Positions 1 to 7,869 are shown, counted from the stretch's first letter. The stretch: DNA of 59,320 nt from CAYYYA01 sp964487895 (GCA_964487895.1 CAZASM010000003.1:1-59320), one strand, 5' to 3'. Translations and numbers: made by a program. Notes: generated from the sequence alone by a model not told the origin.

Positions 1-55
1 GAATTAGGAACTAGGAGTTCAAATTTCTTTTTTTGACCTTAACGAAAGGCTTTTT

Positions 56-1576
56 ATGTTACCAAAAATTTTAACAGTATCGTGTTATGGTTTGGAGTGT
101 TCGTTGGTTGAAGTGGAGGCGGATATCTCTCGTGCTCGGGCAGCCTGTATTATTGTCGGCTTGGCAGATACTGCAGTACAAGAAGCGCGAGAGCGAGTTC
201 GAGCTGCCTGCGATAATTCTGGTTTGAAATTCCCACGCATCAAAGTGACGGTGAATCTAGCGCCAGCAGATCTACGCAAAGAAGGTACTGCTTTTGATTT
301 ACCAATCGCTATCTCAGTTATACTTCAGAAGGAATATATCAAGCTATCTGCAGCAGACAGCGCCGCGGTTTACGTCGGTGAGTTATCACTAGCTGGTGAA
401 GTACGTCCAATTCACGGAGTGTTAAATATTACTGCCTTTGCCGCGGCGCACGGTATCAAACAGATTTTTGTACCCATTGCGAATGCTCTGGAGGCTAGTC
501 TGATTCCGAATATTATCATTTACCCAGTAACAACATTGAGGCAGTTGGTGGATCATATTAATGGTAAAGTTTTGATCTCACCGTTTGTTGCTCCACCGTT
601 GAAACAGACAGAGGTTTCGTTTGCACATACGTTATCAGATATCAAAGGTCAGACAGTAGCCAAGCGTGTATTAGAAATAGCTGCTGCTGGCGGACATAAT
701 GTTTTATTTTCTGGGCCTCCTGGTTCTGGCAAGACGTTATTAGCGAAAAGTTTTCTTTCTATCTTACCGCCACTATATTTAGAAGAAGCACTAGAAGTTA
801 GTAAGATTTATAGTTGCGCTGGTCTGTTGCCAGTTGATGAACCATTAATACTTCAACGTCCTTTTCGTGGGCCGCATCATTCAGCATCTTTAGTTGCTCT
901 GGTTGGTGGAGGATCGTGGCCACGTCCAGGTGAGATCACTTTGGCACATCATGGCGTATTATTTCTCGATGAGCTTGCGGAGTTTCCACGACCGGTGTTA
1001 GACACCTTGCGTCAACCGCTGGAAGAAAAAGTCGTGACCATTTCACGTGCTCAGGCTAATGTCCGCTTCCCGGCAGATTTTATTCTCATCGCCGCCGCTA
1101 ATCCTTGTCCTTGTGGTTACTATGGCTATAGTCAGTGGCGCGAATGTGTTTGTAAACCTTCACAGCTGATGAATTACCAACGTAAAATTTCTGGACCACT
1201 GTTGGATCGGATGGATATGTATTTGGAAGTCGTACCAGTTGAACACGGTACATTGTTAGATCAGAAGCAAGTTTCTCTGGAAGATGAATCAACACCAGCT
1301 CGTCAGCGGGTCACGTCAGCTAGAGAATTACAATCTACACGCTATGGTTCACAATCGAGATTAAACTCCAACTTATCTAATCGTGAATTACACCAGCACT
1401 GTCCTCTGTCTGCTGAGTGCCGTCAGTTATTAGAGCAAGCGGCTCAGTCGCTTCATCTATCATCACGAGCTACGCATAAAGTTATCAAAGTAGCGAGGAC
1501 GATTGCTGATCTGGCTGGAGAGGCAGATATTCAGCAGGATTATATATTGGAGGCGTTGCAGTATAGGAAGAAGTAA
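56..1576 (+). CDS. comM: ComM/YifB-family Mg-chelatase-like AAA+ ATPase
   Basis: This 506-residue protein matches the ComM/YifB family in length and order of domains. Residues 1-165 form the Lon-protease-like ChlI domain, which lacks a protease dyad in this family. The AAA+ module has Walker A GPPGSGKT at 220-227 and Walker B LFLDE at 302-306. A cysteine cluster typical of the family (PCPCG, then CVC) lies near 350-370, and a C-terminal ChlI-C helical domain follows. ComM is a hexameric branch-migration helicase used in natural transformation in Vibrio and Haemophilus, so DNA uptake is a plausible link to the PilB-like ATPase at 27 kb (inference). The start has an AAAGG site 7 bases upstream. 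Several residues in the usually conserved N-terminal segment near 26-36 differ from the common pattern. Confidence 0.95.
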   Translation: MLPKILTVSCYGLECSLVEVEADISRARAACIIVGLADTAVQEARERVRAACDNSGLKFPRIKVTVNLAPADLRKEGTAFDLPIAISVILQKEYIKLSAADSAAVYVGELSLAGEVRPIHGVLNITAFAAAHGIKQIFVPIANALEASLIPNIIIYPVTTLRQLVDHINGKVLISPFVAPPLKQTEVSFAHTLSDIKGQTVAKRVLEIAAAGGHNVLFSGPPGSGKTLLAKSFLSILPPLYLEEALEVSKIYSCAGLLPVDEPLILQRPFRGPHHSASLVALVGGGSWPRPGEITLAHHGVLFLDELAEFPRPVLDTLRQPLEEKVVTISRAQANVRFPADFILIAAANPCPCGYYGYSQWRECVCKPSQLMNYQRKISGPLLDRMDMYLEVVPVEHGTLLDQKQVSLEDESTPARQRVTSARELQSTRYGSQSRLNSNLSNRELHQHCPLSAECRQLLEQAAQSLHLSSRATHKVIKVARTIADLAGEADIQQDYILEALQYRKK

Positions 1577-1613
1577 CCCCACCGCTCCTCCCCTTAGCAA
1601 GGGGGGGTATTCT
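1575..1613. repeat. CCTCCCC/GGGGG palindromic element, copy 1
   Basis: Directly after comM there is an imperfect palindrome of the CCCCTCC...GGAGGGG type (CTCCCC-TTAGCAA-GGGG). It belongs to the same visual family as the copies at 3436, 3914, 42120 and 55271. It may serve as comM's terminator, although the U tract is poor. Confidence 0.5.
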
Positions 1614-1619
1614 TTGGTC

Positions 1620-1648
1620 TTGACATTTTTCATTAATTTTGGTACCTA
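1620..1648 (+). promoter_or_regulatory. Sigma-70-type promoter
   Basis: TTGACA at 1620-1625, a 17-base spacer and TACCTA at 1643-1648. It would drive the long leader and micro-ORF that follow. Confidence 0.55.
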
Positions 1649-1679
1649 TAAAGTGTAAGTAGTTCATTGTATGGAGTGT

Positions 1680-1793
1680 GTTCTCTCTAGGAAAGAGGGA
1701 AGTAATTAGTAACTAGAAATTAGTAATTAGGGTTTAATTCTTATTACTGTTTACTGATTACTAATTACTGCTTTCCTGCCTGGAGAGAATATC
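1680..1793. repeat. Inverted pair of heptanucleotide arrays, leader hairpin
   Basis: Outer arms TTCTCTC..GGAAAG and CTTTCC..GGAGAGAA enclose two inner arms of 7-base periodicity: GTAATTA/GTAACTA/GAAATTA on the left, and their reverse complement TTACTGA/TTACTAA on the right. The whole could fold into one long imperfect hairpin in the transcript upstream of the micro-ORF at 1873. A further small hairpin (TTGGTAG...CTACCAA) lies near 1814-1836. Confidence 0.6.
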
Positions 1794-1872
1794 GTGAGAC
1801 CAAAGTAGGTCTTTGGTAGTTCGTCGAGCTACCAATATTCTTCGCAGGCTTTGAAGTAAACGAAACAATTAT

Positions 1873-2043
1873 ATGTTTCGAGCCATTAGCCAAGCGCTGT
1901 CCTTTTTCCTACTTCTGGTCGTCATCAAGATGTTCGCTCCAGAACTGTTCGTGTTGATCATTCAGATTATCACGGACGTACTGACTATGCTCAGTAACGC
2001 TATTCACGCTGCTAGCTCTAGTCAGTCCCAACTTCCTTTCTGA
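1873..2043 (+). CDS. Predicted 56-residue single-span membrane peptide
   Basis: The reading frame runs from ATG at 1873 to TGA at 2041-2043. It gives a peptide starting MFRAISQALS, followed by a strongly hydrophobic stretch of L, V, I and F at residues 10-45 and a short polar tail rich in Ser and Gln. It has an upstream near-consensus promoter at 1620, and its stop is followed within 30 bases by a strong terminator. These two boundaries are the main reason to call it a gene. The ribosome-binding site is weak. I do not recognise a family. A small membrane peptide or an RNA-only function of the transcript are both possible. Confidence 0.5.
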   Translation: MFRAISQALSFFLLLVVIKMFAPELFVLIIQIITDVLTMLSNAIHAASSSQSQLPF

Positions 2044-2070
2044 TTACGTCAAGTGATCAGCCAAGAAATC

Positions 2071-2103
2071 GAGCCGTCCTCTCCGGATGGCTCTTTCTTT
2101 TTG
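2071..2103 (+). terminator. Intrinsic terminator of the 1873 unit
   Basis: A 9-bp stem, GAGCCGTCC pairing with GGATGGCTC over a 5-base loop, is followed by TTTCTTTTT. Confidence 0.85.
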
Positions 2104-2105
2104 AC

Positions 2106-2130
2106 AAACAAAAAACAGCCTTGCGGCTGT
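2106..2130 (-). terminator. Intrinsic terminator of the 2156 gene
   Basis: A 6-bp stem ACAGCC/GGCTGT with a TTGC loop (plus strand) lies 25 bases beyond the stop of the minus-strand gene. On the minus strand it is followed by TTTTTTG. Confidence 0.8.
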
Positions 2131-2155
2131 CTTCTGTATATTGCGCTATTCAATA

Positions 2156-2566
2156 TTAAGGATGAAGAACGGAAACCCATGTTGATCCTGTCCAGCGCCA
2201 GACATTACCTGAAGCGTCAAGGAAAGCATTTGGTTGCCATTGTTTAATCGACGGCGTAGAGGTCGGTAGTGTACGATTGATATCGGTCCAGAGACCACCT
2301 GTGGTAGTCCAGACATGACGGTCTTTCGTTAGAGCGTAGGTGGTGCTAGAGGCAGTTGATTCGGTATAGATAGCTATGACCTTATTATTCTTTTTAGTAG
2401 ATTTAGATTTTTCTAATTCTAGAGAATCTTTGTGCTGCATGCTGACAAAGGTAGCAACTGCAGATTTATTATTGGACTTTTCGTTCTTAGAATCTGTCTT
2501 AGCAAAGACGTTAGTCACGCTGAGGACGATAGCCAGAGCGGCTATAACAACGATATATTTCTTCAT
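2156..2566 (-). CDS. Secreted protein with two Trp-rich repeats
   Basis: This 136-residue protein starts with a clear signal peptide: MKKY, a hydrophobic core, then a VFA-K cleavage site near residue 22. A low-complexity Ser/Asn/Lys-rich linker follows to about residue 60. The C-terminal half holds two related units, roughly residues 77-97 (ALTKDRHVWTTTGGLW) and 116-134 (FLDASGNVWRWTGSTW). Both follow a pattern of strand, HVW or NVW, a glycine turn, then W. This resembles single blades of tectonin or BNR-type propellers, but two units cannot close a propeller. It is likely exported and surface-associated. It has its own terminator and shares a 43-bp divergent promoter region with the gene at 2610. 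The specific role is unknown. Confidence 0.8.
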   Translation of the reverse strand: MKKYIVVIAALAIVLSVTNVFAKTDSKNEKSNNKSAVATFVSMQHKDSLELEKSKSTKKNNKVIAIYTESTASSTTYALTKDRHVWTTTGGLWTDINRTLPTSTPSIKQWQPNAFLDASGNVWRWTGSTWVSVLHP

Positions 2567-2572
2567 CTTATT

Positions 2573-2602
2573 GAGTTAATGTTAAAATTAGGGTATACCT
2601 AA
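2573..2602 (+). promoter_or_regulatory. Promoter giving a nearly leaderless transcript
   Basis: TTGAGT, a 17-base spacer and TATACC end only about 8 bases before the ATG at 2610. The predicted 5' leader is therefore a few bases long. Confidence 0.5.
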
Positions 2603-2609
2603 CTACACT

Positions 2610-3416
2610 ATGAGACGAACAAAAGGATTAATTCTTACGGCGGTTATAATGGCCTTAATATTGGGCATTTTTGTCTATGCTCAACGCTCAACTATTAAAC
2701 AGTTATTTATTCAACCAGAACAATTACCTCCAGCAGTACCTTTATCAGATATTGACCCTTCTGTTGTGCTAGCGACAACTACAGTCGAGAAACCGAGTAT
2801 TCCAACTACTAAACCAACAGAACCCACTCCAACTCCACCGCCCATTCCACTGGACAAGAAAGAAATAAATCTAGCAGTACCCTTTCAGTCCCAAGCTCCC
2901 TTTGGTGATTGGTCTATGCCTTATGGTGAAGCGTGTGAGGAAGCTAGTTTGATTATGACTGTTCGCTACCTCCAAGGTATCTCGTTATCCAAACAGCAGA
3001 TGAAAGATGCTATTGATGAGATGATTGCTTGGCAGGTGGAAGCTTGGGGAGGGCATTATGACATTACGATGGCGCAAGAGGTAGAACTAGTTAAACATTT
3101 TTATCCAAAATATTCTTACCAACTAATTACTAACCTGACAGCAGATAAATTACGTGAGCAACTATTGTTAGGTCGTCCAGTGATTGTGCCAGCAGCTGGC
3201 AGAGAGTTGTACAATCCTAATTTCAAACAGCCAGGACCGATTTATCATATGCTGGTAGTTAAAGGATTTACCAAAGATGGCAAATTCATTACTAATGATC
3301 CAGGTACACGTAACGGATCGGACTATGTTTATAGCGAATCCGTGCTGATGAATGCTATACATGATTGGACCGGGGAGAAGGCGGATGGTGGTAAGGTTGG
3401 GTTGGTGATGTATTAG
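2610..3416 (+). CDS. Membrane-anchored C39-like papain-fold peptidase
   Basis: The 268-residue protein has an N-terminal signal anchor (residues 6-24), then a Pro/Thr-rich linker (40-82), then a Peptidase_C39-like domain. The candidate catalytic Cys is Cys109 in GEACEEAS, the His is His213 in YHMLVVKGF, and Asn229/Asp230 in TNDPGTR can complete the site. This arrangement is that of the C39-like (Peptidase_C39_2) family, which is widespread in CPR bacteria. It differs from bacteriocin-exporter C39 domains in having no ABC transporter. It probably acts outside the cytoplasmic membrane on a peptide or cell-wall substrate (inference). The predicted mRNA is almost leaderless. Confidence 0.85.
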   Translation: MRRTKGLILTAVIMALILGIFVYAQRSTIKQLFIQPEQLPPAVPLSDIDPSVVLATTTVEKPSIPTTKPTEPTPTPPPIPLDKKEINLAVPFQSQAPFGDWSMPYGEACEEASLIMTVRYLQGISLSKQQMKDAIDEMIAWQVEAWGGHYDITMAQEVELVKHFYPKYSYQLITNLTADKLREQLLLGRPVIVPAAGRELYNPNFKQPGPIYHMLVVKGFTKDGKFITNDPGTRNGSDYVYSESVLMNAIHDWTGEKADGGKVGLVMY

Positions 3417-3421
3417 ATTCA

Positions 3422-3521
3422 GTTATAAAACAGGGTATACCACCCCCTTCCCCTCCTAATTTAGGAGGGGAGGGCTCAAAAAGCCCGGGGTGGTACTAAT
3501 AAATATACCCTGTTTTATTAT
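3422..3521. repeat. Palindromic element inside a terminator-like hairpin, copy 2
   Basis: Outer arms AAAACAGGGTATA (3427-3439) and TATACCCTGTTTT (3505-3517) form a terminator-like stem. Its loop is filled by a second palindromic module, CCACCCCC..CCCCTCCTAATTTAGGAGGGG..GGGGTGGTA. The module also contains the small stem GGGCTC-AAAAA-GCCC. The same module recurs at 3914 and, again inside a terminator stem, at 55271. It separates the C39-like gene from the DUF559 gene. Confidence 0.75.
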
Positions 3522-3900
3522 GTATATATTTAATAACCCAGACCTGAAAAACCTGAGACAGAAATTACGTAATACCATGCCCTCAGCAGAAGTTATTTTA
3601 TGGGCAGAACTCAAAGGAAAACAACTTTTTGGTTATAAATTTAGAAGACAATATGGTGTTGGTAGATACGTGGTGGATTTCTATTGTGCTCGAATAAGAT
3701 TAGCTATTGAACTTGATGGTGATAGCCATTTTCAAATTGGTGTTGAAGAATACGATAAAAAACGAGAAGAATATATTGAGTCGAGAGGTATTAAAGTTAT
3801 CCGTTTCACTAACACTGATGTGTATGAGAACTTAGATGGAGTGATACTCGCAATTATTGAAGAATTGCCGGAGCAACAAGTACAACTCTTTGATATATAA
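3520..3900 (+). CDS. DUF559 (PD-(D/E)XK-type) endonuclease-domain protein
   Basis: From ATG at 3520 this gives 126 residues. A GTG ten codons earlier lies inside the palindromic repeat, so the ATG is preferred. The protein follows the DUF559 pattern closely: LRQKLRNTMPSAEVILWAELK, then KFRRQYGVGRYVVDFYC, then an IELDGDSH motif, and C-terminal VIRFTNTDVYENLDGV. The Asp of VVDFYC and the E-x-D of IELDGD are the expected metal ligands of a restriction-endonuclease-like fold related to Vsr. No methyltransferase is next to it, so it is not an obvious restriction system. It is flanked on both sides by copies of the same GC-rich palindrome (3436 and 3914). Its biological role is not established. Confidence 0.85.
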   Translation: MYIFNNPDLKNLRQKLRNTMPSAEVILWAELKGKQLFGYKFRRQYGVGRYVVDFYCARIRLAIELDGDSHFQIGVEEYDKKREEYIESRGIKVIRFTNTDVYENLDGVILAIIEELPEQQVQLFDI

Positions 3901-3913
3901 ATATAAATAGAGC

Positions 3914-3951
3914 GTACCACCCCTGACCCCTCCTAATTTAGGAGGGGAAAC
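3914..3951. repeat. CCCCTCC palindromic element, copy 3
   Basis: Contains TACCACCCC, then CCCCTCCTAATTTAGGAGGGG. The core is identical to the copy at 3436, and it lies immediately before the terminator hairpin at 3961. Confidence 0.75.
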
Positions 3952-3960
3952 AGCGACAAC

Positions 3961-3994
3961 AAAAAACAGCTCGTTCATCACGAGCTGTTTTTTT
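3961..3994. terminator. Bidirectional intrinsic terminator
   Basis: A 10-bp stem (AACAGCTCGT/ACGAGCTGTT) with a 5-base loop, flanked by an A tract on the left and a T tract on the right. It can end both the DUF559 transcript and the HU transcript. Confidence 0.85.
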
Positions 3995-4002
3995 AAATAT
4001 TA

Positions 4003-4323
4003 TTATTCTACAGCTGGAGTAGGTGTGGTGGTAGTGTGAGCGCTAGAATGTTTCAAAGCATCCTTTAGTGCTTTACCAGCTTTGAACTTCGGGATGGTGA
4101 CAGCCGGGATTTGGATACGTTCAGTAGGATTTTGTGGATTGACACCCATACGACTGGAGCGATCTTTGGCTGAGAAGGTGCCGAAGCCAGTCAATGTGAC
4201 TTCTTCGTGAGCTTTGAGTTTATTCATGACGTTCTGCTCGAAAGCATCGAGGACATTTTCTACGTCCTTTTTATTCATGCTCAAGGACGAAGCAATTGAT
4301 TCACATAATTCAGCTTTGTTCAT
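4003..4323 (-). CDS. hup: HU/IHF-family nucleoid DNA-binding protein
   Basis: The 106-residue protein has the HU fold: an N-terminal helical dimerisation region starting MNKAELCESIA, the TGFGTFSAKDR turn, and the DNA-binding arm with GVNPQNPTERIQIPA, ending KFKAGKALKDAL. These are the hallmark motifs of bacterial HU. A short Ser/His/Thr/Pro-rich tail of about 15 residues extends past the usual 90-residue length. It condenses chromosomal DNA as a dimer. An AAGGA site lies upstream of the ATG. The gene follows ymdB in the same direction with a 27-bp gap, so it may be read from the rny-ymdB transcript. Confidence 0.95.
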   Translation of the reverse strand: MNKAELCESIASSLSMNKKDVENVLDAFEQNVMNKLKAHEEVTLTGFGTFSAKDRSSRMGVNPQNPTERIQIPAVTIPKFKAGKALKDALKHSSAHTTTTPTPAVE

Positions 4324-4350
4324 AGGATAGATCCTTAATAGTCTTGAAAC

Positions 4351-5157
4351 TTACACAGTAATAGTAGCGTGTAATGGCTCAATTTGCAAACAGTGTCCAG
4401 TAGTGGGATCAAGTTCCAGATAGACTGCTGAGATGACGGCTGGACCTGTCTCTGGCCAGTCGAAAGGTCCAATACTCTCACCTTTGAAGCGATTGATGAT
4501 GATATCAGCTTGAACACCAAGGACAGTATTTTGGCCACCGACCATACCGAGGTCTGAGATGTAGCCAGTTTTCTTTGGCAGAATACGGGCATCGGCTGTT
4601 GGTACGTGAGTGTGACTGCCGAGGACAGCCGAAGCTCGGCCATCAAGGTACAGACCCATGGCTACCTTCTCGCTAGTAGTCTCCGCATGGAAATCTACTA
4701 AGAGTAATTTTGGCTGATTCATAGCTTGATAGATCTCATCAAAGGCGATGAAAGGATTAGTAGTTTCCGCTCCTTCCATTTGGAACTGACCAAGGAGATT
4801 CAAAACATATAATTCTTGTTTACCAATGGTTACAGTTTGCCACAGTTTAGCCTTGGGAGTTAGCGGAGCGTTAGCAGGAAGAGCGAGAATAAAATTATTA
4901 CTAATATCATCTGTTGTTGGATCATCTTTGGACCAGATATGATTACCACCGGTGAAGACATCGACGCCGGCTGATTTCATTTCCGTCAGAGACTTCACAG
5001 TGACACCTTTGCCATGCGCCAGATTTTCGACATTAGCTAAGATGACATCAGGTTGATATTTCTCACGCCATTGAGGAACGATCTGTGCTACAGCGCGGCG
5101 ACCAATCTTACCAACTACGTCGCCGAAGAATAAAATTTTGAGAGGTTTAGTAGCCAT
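4351..5157 (-). CDS. ymdB: YmdB-family metallophosphoesterase
   Basis: The 268-residue length and motifs match the YmdB (TIGR00282) family of dinuclear-metal phosphodiesterases. These are ILFFGDVVG at the start, ANVENLAHGKG, GGNHIW, LLVDFHAE and GSHTHVPTAD. In Bacillus, YmdB hydrolyses 2',3'-cyclic nucleotides and affects RNase Y activity and biofilm genes. Here it lies 3 bp after rny, the same pairing seen in Firmicutes and Mycoplasma, which supports a functional link in RNA turnover. Translation is probably coupled to rny. Confidence 0.93.
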   Translation of the reverse strand: MATKPLKILFFGDVVGKIGRRAVAQIVPQWREKYQPDVILANVENLAHGKGVTVKSLTEMKSAGVDVFTGGNHIWSKDDPTTDDISNNFILALPANAPLTPKAKLWQTVTIGKQELYVLNLLGQFQMEGAETTNPFIAFDEIYQAMNQPKLLLVDFHAETTSEKVAMGLYLDGRASAVLGSHTHVPTADARILPKKTGYISDLGMVGGQNTVLGVQADIIINRFKGESIGPFDWPETGPAVISAVYLELDPTTGHCLQIEPLHATITV

Positions 5158-5160
5158 GGA

Positions 5161-6675
5161 TTAACGAGCGTACTCAACGATACGTCTTTCTCTGATACAG
5201 GTGACTTTGATCTCACCTGGATATTTCAACTCTTGTTCAATCTTGCTGGCGATATCACGAGCCAGAGTTTTCATATTGTACTCATCCATACTTTCTGGAT
5301 TGATGAAGACACGGATTTCACGACCAGCTTGGATAGCGTAGGTTTTCTCCACTCCTGGGAAAGAGTTCGCTACAGCTTCCAAATCTTCTAGACGTTTAAC
5401 ATAATTTTCATAGGTATCACGACGTGCACCAGGACGTGCGCCAGAGATAGCGTCGGCGATTTTGACAATTACACCTTCGAGTGTTTTTGGACTGTCTTCA
5501 TGATGAGCGATAGCCATGTAGGCTACTTCTTCTGGTAGGCCAAATTTTTTCATCAAGTCATAGCCAATCTCAGGATGACCACCTTGGATCTCATGATCAA
5601 GCGCTTTACCAATATCATGAAGCAATCCGCCTTTGCGACAGACCATGACATCAGCTTTCAGCTCTTGAGCTAGTAAAGTAGAAATATGACAAACTTCCAG
5701 AGCATGACGGATTTGATTCTGCCCATAACTTGTGCGGTATTTCAGACGACCGAGGATTTGAATTAACTTTGGATCAAGGCCAACCACGCCAGCTTCATAA
5801 GCAGCTTCTTCACCAGCTTTGGTAATGTCAGCCATCAGGTCTTTTTTCGCCTGCACTACAACTTCTTCGATACGAGCCGGGTGGATACGTCCATCAACCA
5901 TCAGTTGTTCTAGAACTCTTTTTGCCAAATGTCGACGTATAGGATTGAAGCCAGAAACCATGATACTTTCTGGAGTGTCATCAACGATAATTTCAACACC
6001 GGTCAATTGTTCGATAGCTTTAATATTGCGACCTTCTTTACCAATGATACGTCCTTTCATTTCATCGTTGGTCAAAGGTACCATCAAAGTAGTACTTTCA
6101 GCAGTATGGTTACTAGCGATTCGTTGCATGACAGTACTGAGGATAGTACGACTGCGACGTTCGAGATCATCGTTACCTTGTAATTCCAACTTACGCATGC
6201 GAGCCAATAGTTCATCGTGCATACGCGTCTCGGTGTTATTCATCAAGACGGTCTTGGCTTCATCCTGAGTTAGACCAGCGATCTTTTCTAATTTAGAGAT
6301 TTGATCTTCACGAATTTTCTTCACCTCTTCTTTAGCTTTTTCAATGTTCTCTAACTGTTCATAGAGTTTCTGTTGTTTTGTTTCAAACTCTAAAATTTTA
6401 GTATCAAAAAGTGTTTCGCGTTTCTGCAGATGATCTTGCATCTCCACCATTTGCTGGCGGCGGATCTTCTCATCAGCTTTAGCTTCTTCCATCACTTTCA
6501 AAGCTTGCTCTTTGCTTTCGAGCAGGAGCATCTTTTGTTTCTCTTTAGCATCTTCGATGATGCTGTGAGCTTTCTTTTCGGCTGAGTCTATACTTTTTTG
6601 CGTCAGGATTTTTTTAATAAAAAATCCCAAAGCCAGACCTATGACTAGGGTTACGAGAGCAATAACGAATTCCAT
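5161..6675 (-). CDS. rny: Ribonuclease Y
   Basis: This 504-residue protein has the full RNase Y layout. It starts with an N-terminal membrane anchor (residues 3-20), then a long Lys/Glu-rich coiled coil (about 25-190). A KH RNA-binding domain follows with GRIIGKEGRNIKAIE near 210-225. The HD domain has its metal-binding His-Asp in LLHDIGKALDH near 355 and AIAHHEDS near 390. It is the membrane-bound endonuclease that starts mRNA decay in bacteria lacking RNase E. The start at 6675 has a GGGAAAG element upstream. A TTGAGG-N16-TATACT promoter and a roughly 120-base structured leader lie upstream (6690-6830). Confidence 0.96.
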   Translation of the reverse strand: MEFVIALVTLVIGLALGFFIKKILTQKSIDSAEKKAHSIIEDAKEKQKMLLLESKEQALKVMEEAKADEKIRRQQMVEMQDHLQKRETLFDTKILEFETKQQKLYEQLENIEKAKEEVKKIREDQISKLEKIAGLTQDEAKTVLMNNTETRMHDELLARMRKLELQGNDDLERRSRTILSTVMQRIASNHTAESTTLMVPLTNDEMKGRIIGKEGRNIKAIEQLTGVEIIVDDTPESIMVSGFNPIRRHLAKRVLEQLMVDGRIHPARIEEVVVQAKKDLMADITKAGEEAAYEAGVVGLDPKLIQILGRLKYRTSYGQNQIRHALEVCHISTLLAQELKADVMVCRKGGLLHDIGKALDHEIQGGHPEIGYDLMKKFGLPEEVAYMAIAHHEDSPKTLEGVIVKIADAISGARPGARRDTYENYVKRLEDLEAVANSFPGVEKTYAIQAGREIRVFINPESMDEYNMKTLARDIASKIEQELKYPGEIKVTCIRERRIVEYAR

Positions 6676-7057
6676 GAGATTGTAACTTTCCCTTTACCGA
6701 AGGATTCAGTTGAGTAATCGACTGCTAGTCGATCGAGATATTATCTAGAAGAGATAATTAACAGCTGTAAATAGGTCGAGAAAAAATGAAACATAGTATA
6801 CAAGCTTGTGACCGGACCTCAACGTCCAAAAGGTAAATTATTTGCTTAAATTAGCTAAATACTTGAGTCTTTTTAGGTATCATTTAGCATTCGGATATTA
6901 ACACGGAGAGGGGGTTTTGGCAAGCCATTGTCATTGCGATCGCCCTCTGGGCGAGAAGTAATCTCCCAAACACCGGTGGTCTGGAGATTGTTTCCCCTCG
7001 ACAAGCTCGGGGTAAACTAGCTGCTGCTCCTCGCAATGACAGGCTTTGGCTAAACCC
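6676..7057. repeat. rny leader plus a TCATTGCGA-type inverted element
   Basis: 6676-6830 is the rny leader, with a small hairpin (GAGATAATTATCTC-like arms). 6929-7042 is a long inverted element whose ends are TCATTGCGA and TCGCAATGA, with internal GGAGATTGTTT and CTCGACAAGCTCGGGG modules. It is one of about six copies of this family in the window. I see no convincing gene here. The minus frame at 6884-7117 runs through the repeat. Confidence 0.6.
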
Positions 7058-7096
7058 ATTAGAGATTTTATAGATTTGGAGTATCTCTAACAGGGT
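7058..7096. repeat. TTAGAGAT hairpin, left direct repeat
   Basis: A 38-39-base hairpin with arms TTAGAGAT...ATCTCTAA. It is about 85% identical, and in the same orientation, to 7831-7869. The two copies bracket the lipoprotein gene. Confidence 0.6.
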
Positions 7097-7137
7097 AAAA
7101 ATCAACCCCCGAATCACAGATGTGACTCGGGGGTTTT
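7097..7137 (-). terminator. Intrinsic terminator of the lipoprotein gene
   Basis: The stem CCCCCGA..TCACA/TGTGA..TCGGGGG lies just past the stop codon at 7141. On the minus strand it is followed by TTGATTTTTA. Confidence 0.8.
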
Positions 7138-7140
7138 CGC

Positions 7141-7779
7141 TTAGTCGAGACAGCTCAGAATCTGACTGACATCATCAGCCACGTACTGCATTCGTGGTAA
7201 CATTTCCAACTCGGTCAGCAGGTGACAGTTCAGACCTCTGGGCTGGCGTTGCAAGTAACTGCTGAGACACTGACGTTGAGCGTCGTGTGTCAGAAGATCT
7301 AGACTGTGTCCTTGATCAGTCGGGAGCTCCTCGGACGATGTCAGACTCTCGGCTGTGAAGTAGTTCATCAAACAGCGAAGTCCTTGAGTCAGGTCATAGA
7401 CAAAGACGTAGCCGTCAGTCGCGGTTTCTTCTGATGTGCCTTCTGGACAGGACTCGTTGGGAGCGTAGCCGATGATCGTGCTGGCGATGAGCTGTCTGTC
7501 TCGGAAGATAGTGACCAAAGTTCGGTGCTCGTCTTCTGCTTCGAGGTTGAAAAGCACCACTTCGTGGACGCTATCTGTAGCGTAGTACGGACGGTCACGA
7601 TCCACCCAACCTACCAGGCCAGATAGCTGAGAGAATAGATCTGTCTCATCGAGAAGCTGTACCAATGGATCAGTCGCGGGCAGACTCCGGACAACCATCG
7701 GTGGCTGGGGAGTCGTCGGTAGATCTGCTTGGCAGGCAGTGAGACTGAGTAGCAAAATAAAGAACAGTCCCCGTTTCAT
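7141..7779 (-). CDS. Predicted lipoprotein of unknown function
   Basis: The start is set at 7779, where AAGGAGG lies 7 bases upstream, and gives 212 residues. The frame stays open for 12 further codons without a ribosome-binding site. The signal peptide MKRGLFFILLLSLTAC carries a lipobox LTAC with Cys at residue 16, so the mature protein should be lipid-anchored. The body has six further Cys residues and many acidic residues and shows no domain I recognise. Codons are more GC-rich than in rny or clpP. The gene has its own terminator and is bracketed by a direct repeat of a TTAGAGAT hairpin (7058 and 7831). This suggests a discrete, perhaps acquired, cassette. Confidence 0.8.
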   Translation of the reverse strand: MKRGLFFILLLSLTACQADLPTTPQPPMVVRSLPATDPLVQLLDETDLFSQLSGLVGWVDRDRPYYATDSVHEVVLFNLEAEDEHRTLVTIFRDRQLIASTIIGYAPNESCPEGTSEETATDGYVFVYDLTQGLRCLMNYFTAESLTSSEELPTDQGHSLDLLTHDAQRQCLSSYLQRQPRGLNCHLLTELEMLPRMQYVADDVSQILSCLD

Positions 7780-7830
7780 AAATCCTCCTTGATTCAATCC
7801 TTGAAGCTTCGTCACTATGACGTTAGCACC

Positions 7831-7869
7831 GTTAGAGATTCTATAGATTTCAGAATATCTCTAACGGGG
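7831..7869. repeat. TTAGAGAT hairpin, right direct repeat
   Basis: GTTAGAGATTCT...AGAATATCTCTAAC, homologous to 7058-7096 with a 1-base indel and a few substitutions. Confidence 0.6.

Noticed and set aside
3520..3900. Restriction-modification system based on the DUF559 nuclease
   Set aside because: No methyltransferase, specificity subunit or regulator lies nearby. The neighbours are a peptidase and HU.
4335..4646. 103-codon minus frame overlapping ymdB
   Set aside because: It is out of frame with, and fully inside, the well-conserved ymdB gene.
6884..7117. 77-codon minus frame
   Set aside because: It is made largely of the TCATTGCGA repeat element and the TTAGAGAT hairpin, with no ribosome-binding site.
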